From contig JAPLPQ010000017.1 of assembly GCA_026400105.1 (NCBI GenBank), positions 62,001 through 126,000 of the forward strand: DNA of 64,000 nt, given 5' to 3'. The notes beneath the pieces were generated by a model. That model did not search any database and was not told the origin of the DNA. It was given only the letters and a program-made list of their open reading frames with translations. A program made the translations under genes and the position numbers. Positions 62,725-64,000 of the stretch are shown here, one piece after another (position 1 is the first letter of the stretch; every line of letters begins with the position of its first letter). This DNA is from Burkholderiales bacterium. GTDB lineage: Bacteria; Pseudomonadota; Gammaproteobacteria; Burkholderiales; Burkholderiaceae_C.

Positions 62725-64000
62725 TCAGTGCGGCTGCCGGTCCAGGCTGGCGGCCAGCTGCTGCAGCGGGTCCGAAATCGCCACCGGATAGGCCTGCTCC
62801 GCTGCGACGCCATCGGGTCCGCGCAATGGTCCGGGCAAAGCGGCCAGCTGTGCCGCCGCATGCGCGCGCAGCGCTTCCAGCGGCTCGGGCGGCGCGAGGC
62901 GGCGACCCGCGCGCATGACCGGCTGCAGCAGTGCCTGCCCACCGGCCGGCGCGGCTTCGTCGGCCAGCGCCACCAGGTCGCGTTCGAGGCGTCCGTCCGG
63001 CCCGCTCCAGCGCCAGACCTGCTTGGCGCCGGGCCAGGTCGCCTTGCCCTCGGAGCGCTTGCGGCGCGGCCGGCCCGCATAGCTCTGCAGCTTGTAGACC
63101 GCGTCGAGCGCCGGTGCGTCGGCCGAGGTGCTCAGCGCGGTGCCGACGCCGAAGCCGTCGATCGGCGCGCCGGCCTGCAGCAACTGGCGCAAGCGCCATT
63201 CGTCGAGGTTGCCGCTCGCAAAGATGCTGACCTCCTGCAGGCCGCCCTGGTCGAATATCGTGCGCACCAGACGCGCGTGCGCGGCGAGGTCGCCGCTGTC
63301 GAGTCGCACCGACGCGATGCGCGCACCGCGCCGCTCCAGCGCCGGCGCGAGCGCGACGATCTTGCGCGCGGCGGCCTCGGTGTCATAGGTGTCGATCAGC
63401 AGCATCAGCGGCCCGCGCAGTCCGGTCAGCGAATCCGCGTAGGCCCGGAAGGCCTGCACCTCGAGTTCATGCACCTCGACATAGGAATGCGCCATGGTGC
63501 CGAACACCGGGATGCCGTAATGCTGGCCGGCCAGCACGGTCGCGCTGCCCGCAAATCCGGCCAGATAGCTCGAGCGCGCCGCGACCAGCCCGGCCTCGGC
63601 GCCATGCGCGCGCCGCAGCCCGAAATCGACCAGCAGGCTGTCGGGTGCGGCGAGCCGGCAGCGCGCGGCCTTGCTCGCGACCAGCGTGGCGTAATGGATC
63701 AGGTTCAGCAGCCGGCTCTCGACCAGCTGCGCCTGCGCGATCGGCGCCTGCACCCGCAACACCGGCTCGTTGGCGAAGAAGACCGTCCCTTCGCGCATCG
63801 CGTGCACCTCGCCCGTGAAGCGCAGTTCGCTGAGCCAGTCGAGGAAATCGGTCCTGAACCGGCCGGTGGCACGCAGCCAGTCGAGCTCGCCGGGGTCGAA
63901 GCTCAGCTGCTCCAGGAAGGCCAGTGCCTGCTCTATGCCCGCGAGCAGCAGGAAGTTGCGCTGCGCCGGCAGCGCGCGCACGAACAGCTCGAACACCGCG
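62725..64000 (-). CDS. pncB: Nicotinate phosphoribosyltransferase (5' end missing)
   Basis: Partial: the gene enters from the right edge and the visible 424 codons lack the first 30 or so residues. The sequence starts inside the typical AVFELFVR segment. Motifs: VESRLLNLIHYATLVASKAAR, LVDFGLRRAHG (NAPRT signature), GTMAHSYVEVH, LLIDTYDT, IASVRLDSGDL and ASGNLDE. It converts nicotinate and PRPP to nicotinate mononucleotide in NAD salvage. The 215-bp gap before the Met-rich gene shows no gene. Confidence 0.93.
   Translation of the reverse strand, partial: AVFELFVRALPAQRNFLLLAGIEQALAFLEQLSFDPGELDWLRATGRFRTDFLDWLSELRFTGEVHAMREGTVFFANEPVLRVQAPIAQAQLVESRLLNLIHYATLVASKAARCRLAAPDSLLVDFGLRRAHGAEAGLVAARSSYLAGFAGSATVLAGQHYGIPVFGTMAHSYVEVHELEVQAFRAYADSLTGLRGPLMLLIDTYDTEAAARKIVALAPALERRGARIASVRLDSGDLAAHARLVRTIFDQGGLQEVSIFASGNLDEWRLRQLLQAGAPIDGFGVGTALSTSADAPALDAVYKLQSYAGRPRRKRSEGKATWPGAKQVWRWSGPDGRLERDLVALADEAAPAGGQALLQPVMRAGRRLAPPEPLEALRAHAAAQLAALPGPLRGPDGVAAEQAYPVAISDPLQQLAASLDRQPH

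Overview
The window is high-GC chromosomal DNA, probably from a betaproteobacterium of the order Burkholderiales. The reasons are two orphan Bug-type tricarboxylate-transporter binding proteins, a NorR/flavohaemoglobin pair, AzlCD, paired YceI plus cytochrome b561, CcoG, and the beta-type Kup and lactate-dehydrogenase-like sequences. Family and genus cannot be read from the sequence. No rRNA, tRNA, transposase, integrase or CRISPR array was found.

Layout. 1-4.8 kb: nitric-oxide response (HPP membrane protein, Hmp, divergent NorR with a sigma-54 promoter and GT-N7-AC sites), then azlCD and mobB. 4.8-9.5 kb: an orphan Bug protein, an FMN-dependent hydroxy-acid dehydrogenase and a lower-GC DUF262/HNH/DUF4357 gene resembling GmrSD-type anti-phage nucleases. 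9.5-16.5 kb: ubiB with a short leader ORF, a KdpE/short-KdpD pair divergent from the potassium transporter Kup, and a phasin-like protein. 16.5-23.7 kb: a GGDEF protein, a yceI-yceI-cytochrome b561 operon with a terminator, a lipid A acyltransferase-like protein, an Old Yellow Enzyme and an EAL protein. 23.7-33.6 kb: a putrescine/polyamine cluster on the minus strand in the order spuA-spuB-spuC-SBP-ATPase-permease-permease-aldehyde dehydrogenase, the order of Pseudomonas spuABC..FGH, with the EAL gene tightly coupled at its end. Between spuC and the SBP gene lies an AT-rich non-coding stretch of about 590 bp with a dense cluster of DnaA boxes.

33.7-48.3 kb is an accessory-rich region. It holds a low-GC AAA-ATPase/DUF4435 pair resembling the PARIS (AriA-AriB) anti-phage system, a stand-alone YjjJ-type HipA kinase, two separate HipBA modules with visible operator repeats, D-serine dehydratase directly behind one of them, and a LysR-Bug-VOC-fumarylacetoacetase catabolic group. 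The last HipBA module (46.5-48.3 kb) lies between two perfect 34-bp direct repeats. The left copy is the 3' end of an MFS gene and the right copy abuts the 3' end of an ACP-FAAL-acyltransferase gene, so the module looks like a discrete insertion.

48.3-64 kb: ACP-FAAL-PlsC fusion, NAD-type malic enzyme, MocR regulator, CcoG, a P-type cation ATPase, a two-gene unknown/ankyrin operon, a TauE-like exporter, a methionine aminotransferase-like enzyme, a methionine-rich exported protein and a truncated pncB running off the right edge.

Strongest candidates for follow-up: the 34-bp-repeat-flanked HipBA cassette, the DnaA-box cluster inside a metabolic operon, three HipA-family kinases within 12 kb next to a PARIS-like pair, and a short KdpD/KdpE pair attached to Kup instead of KdpFABC.
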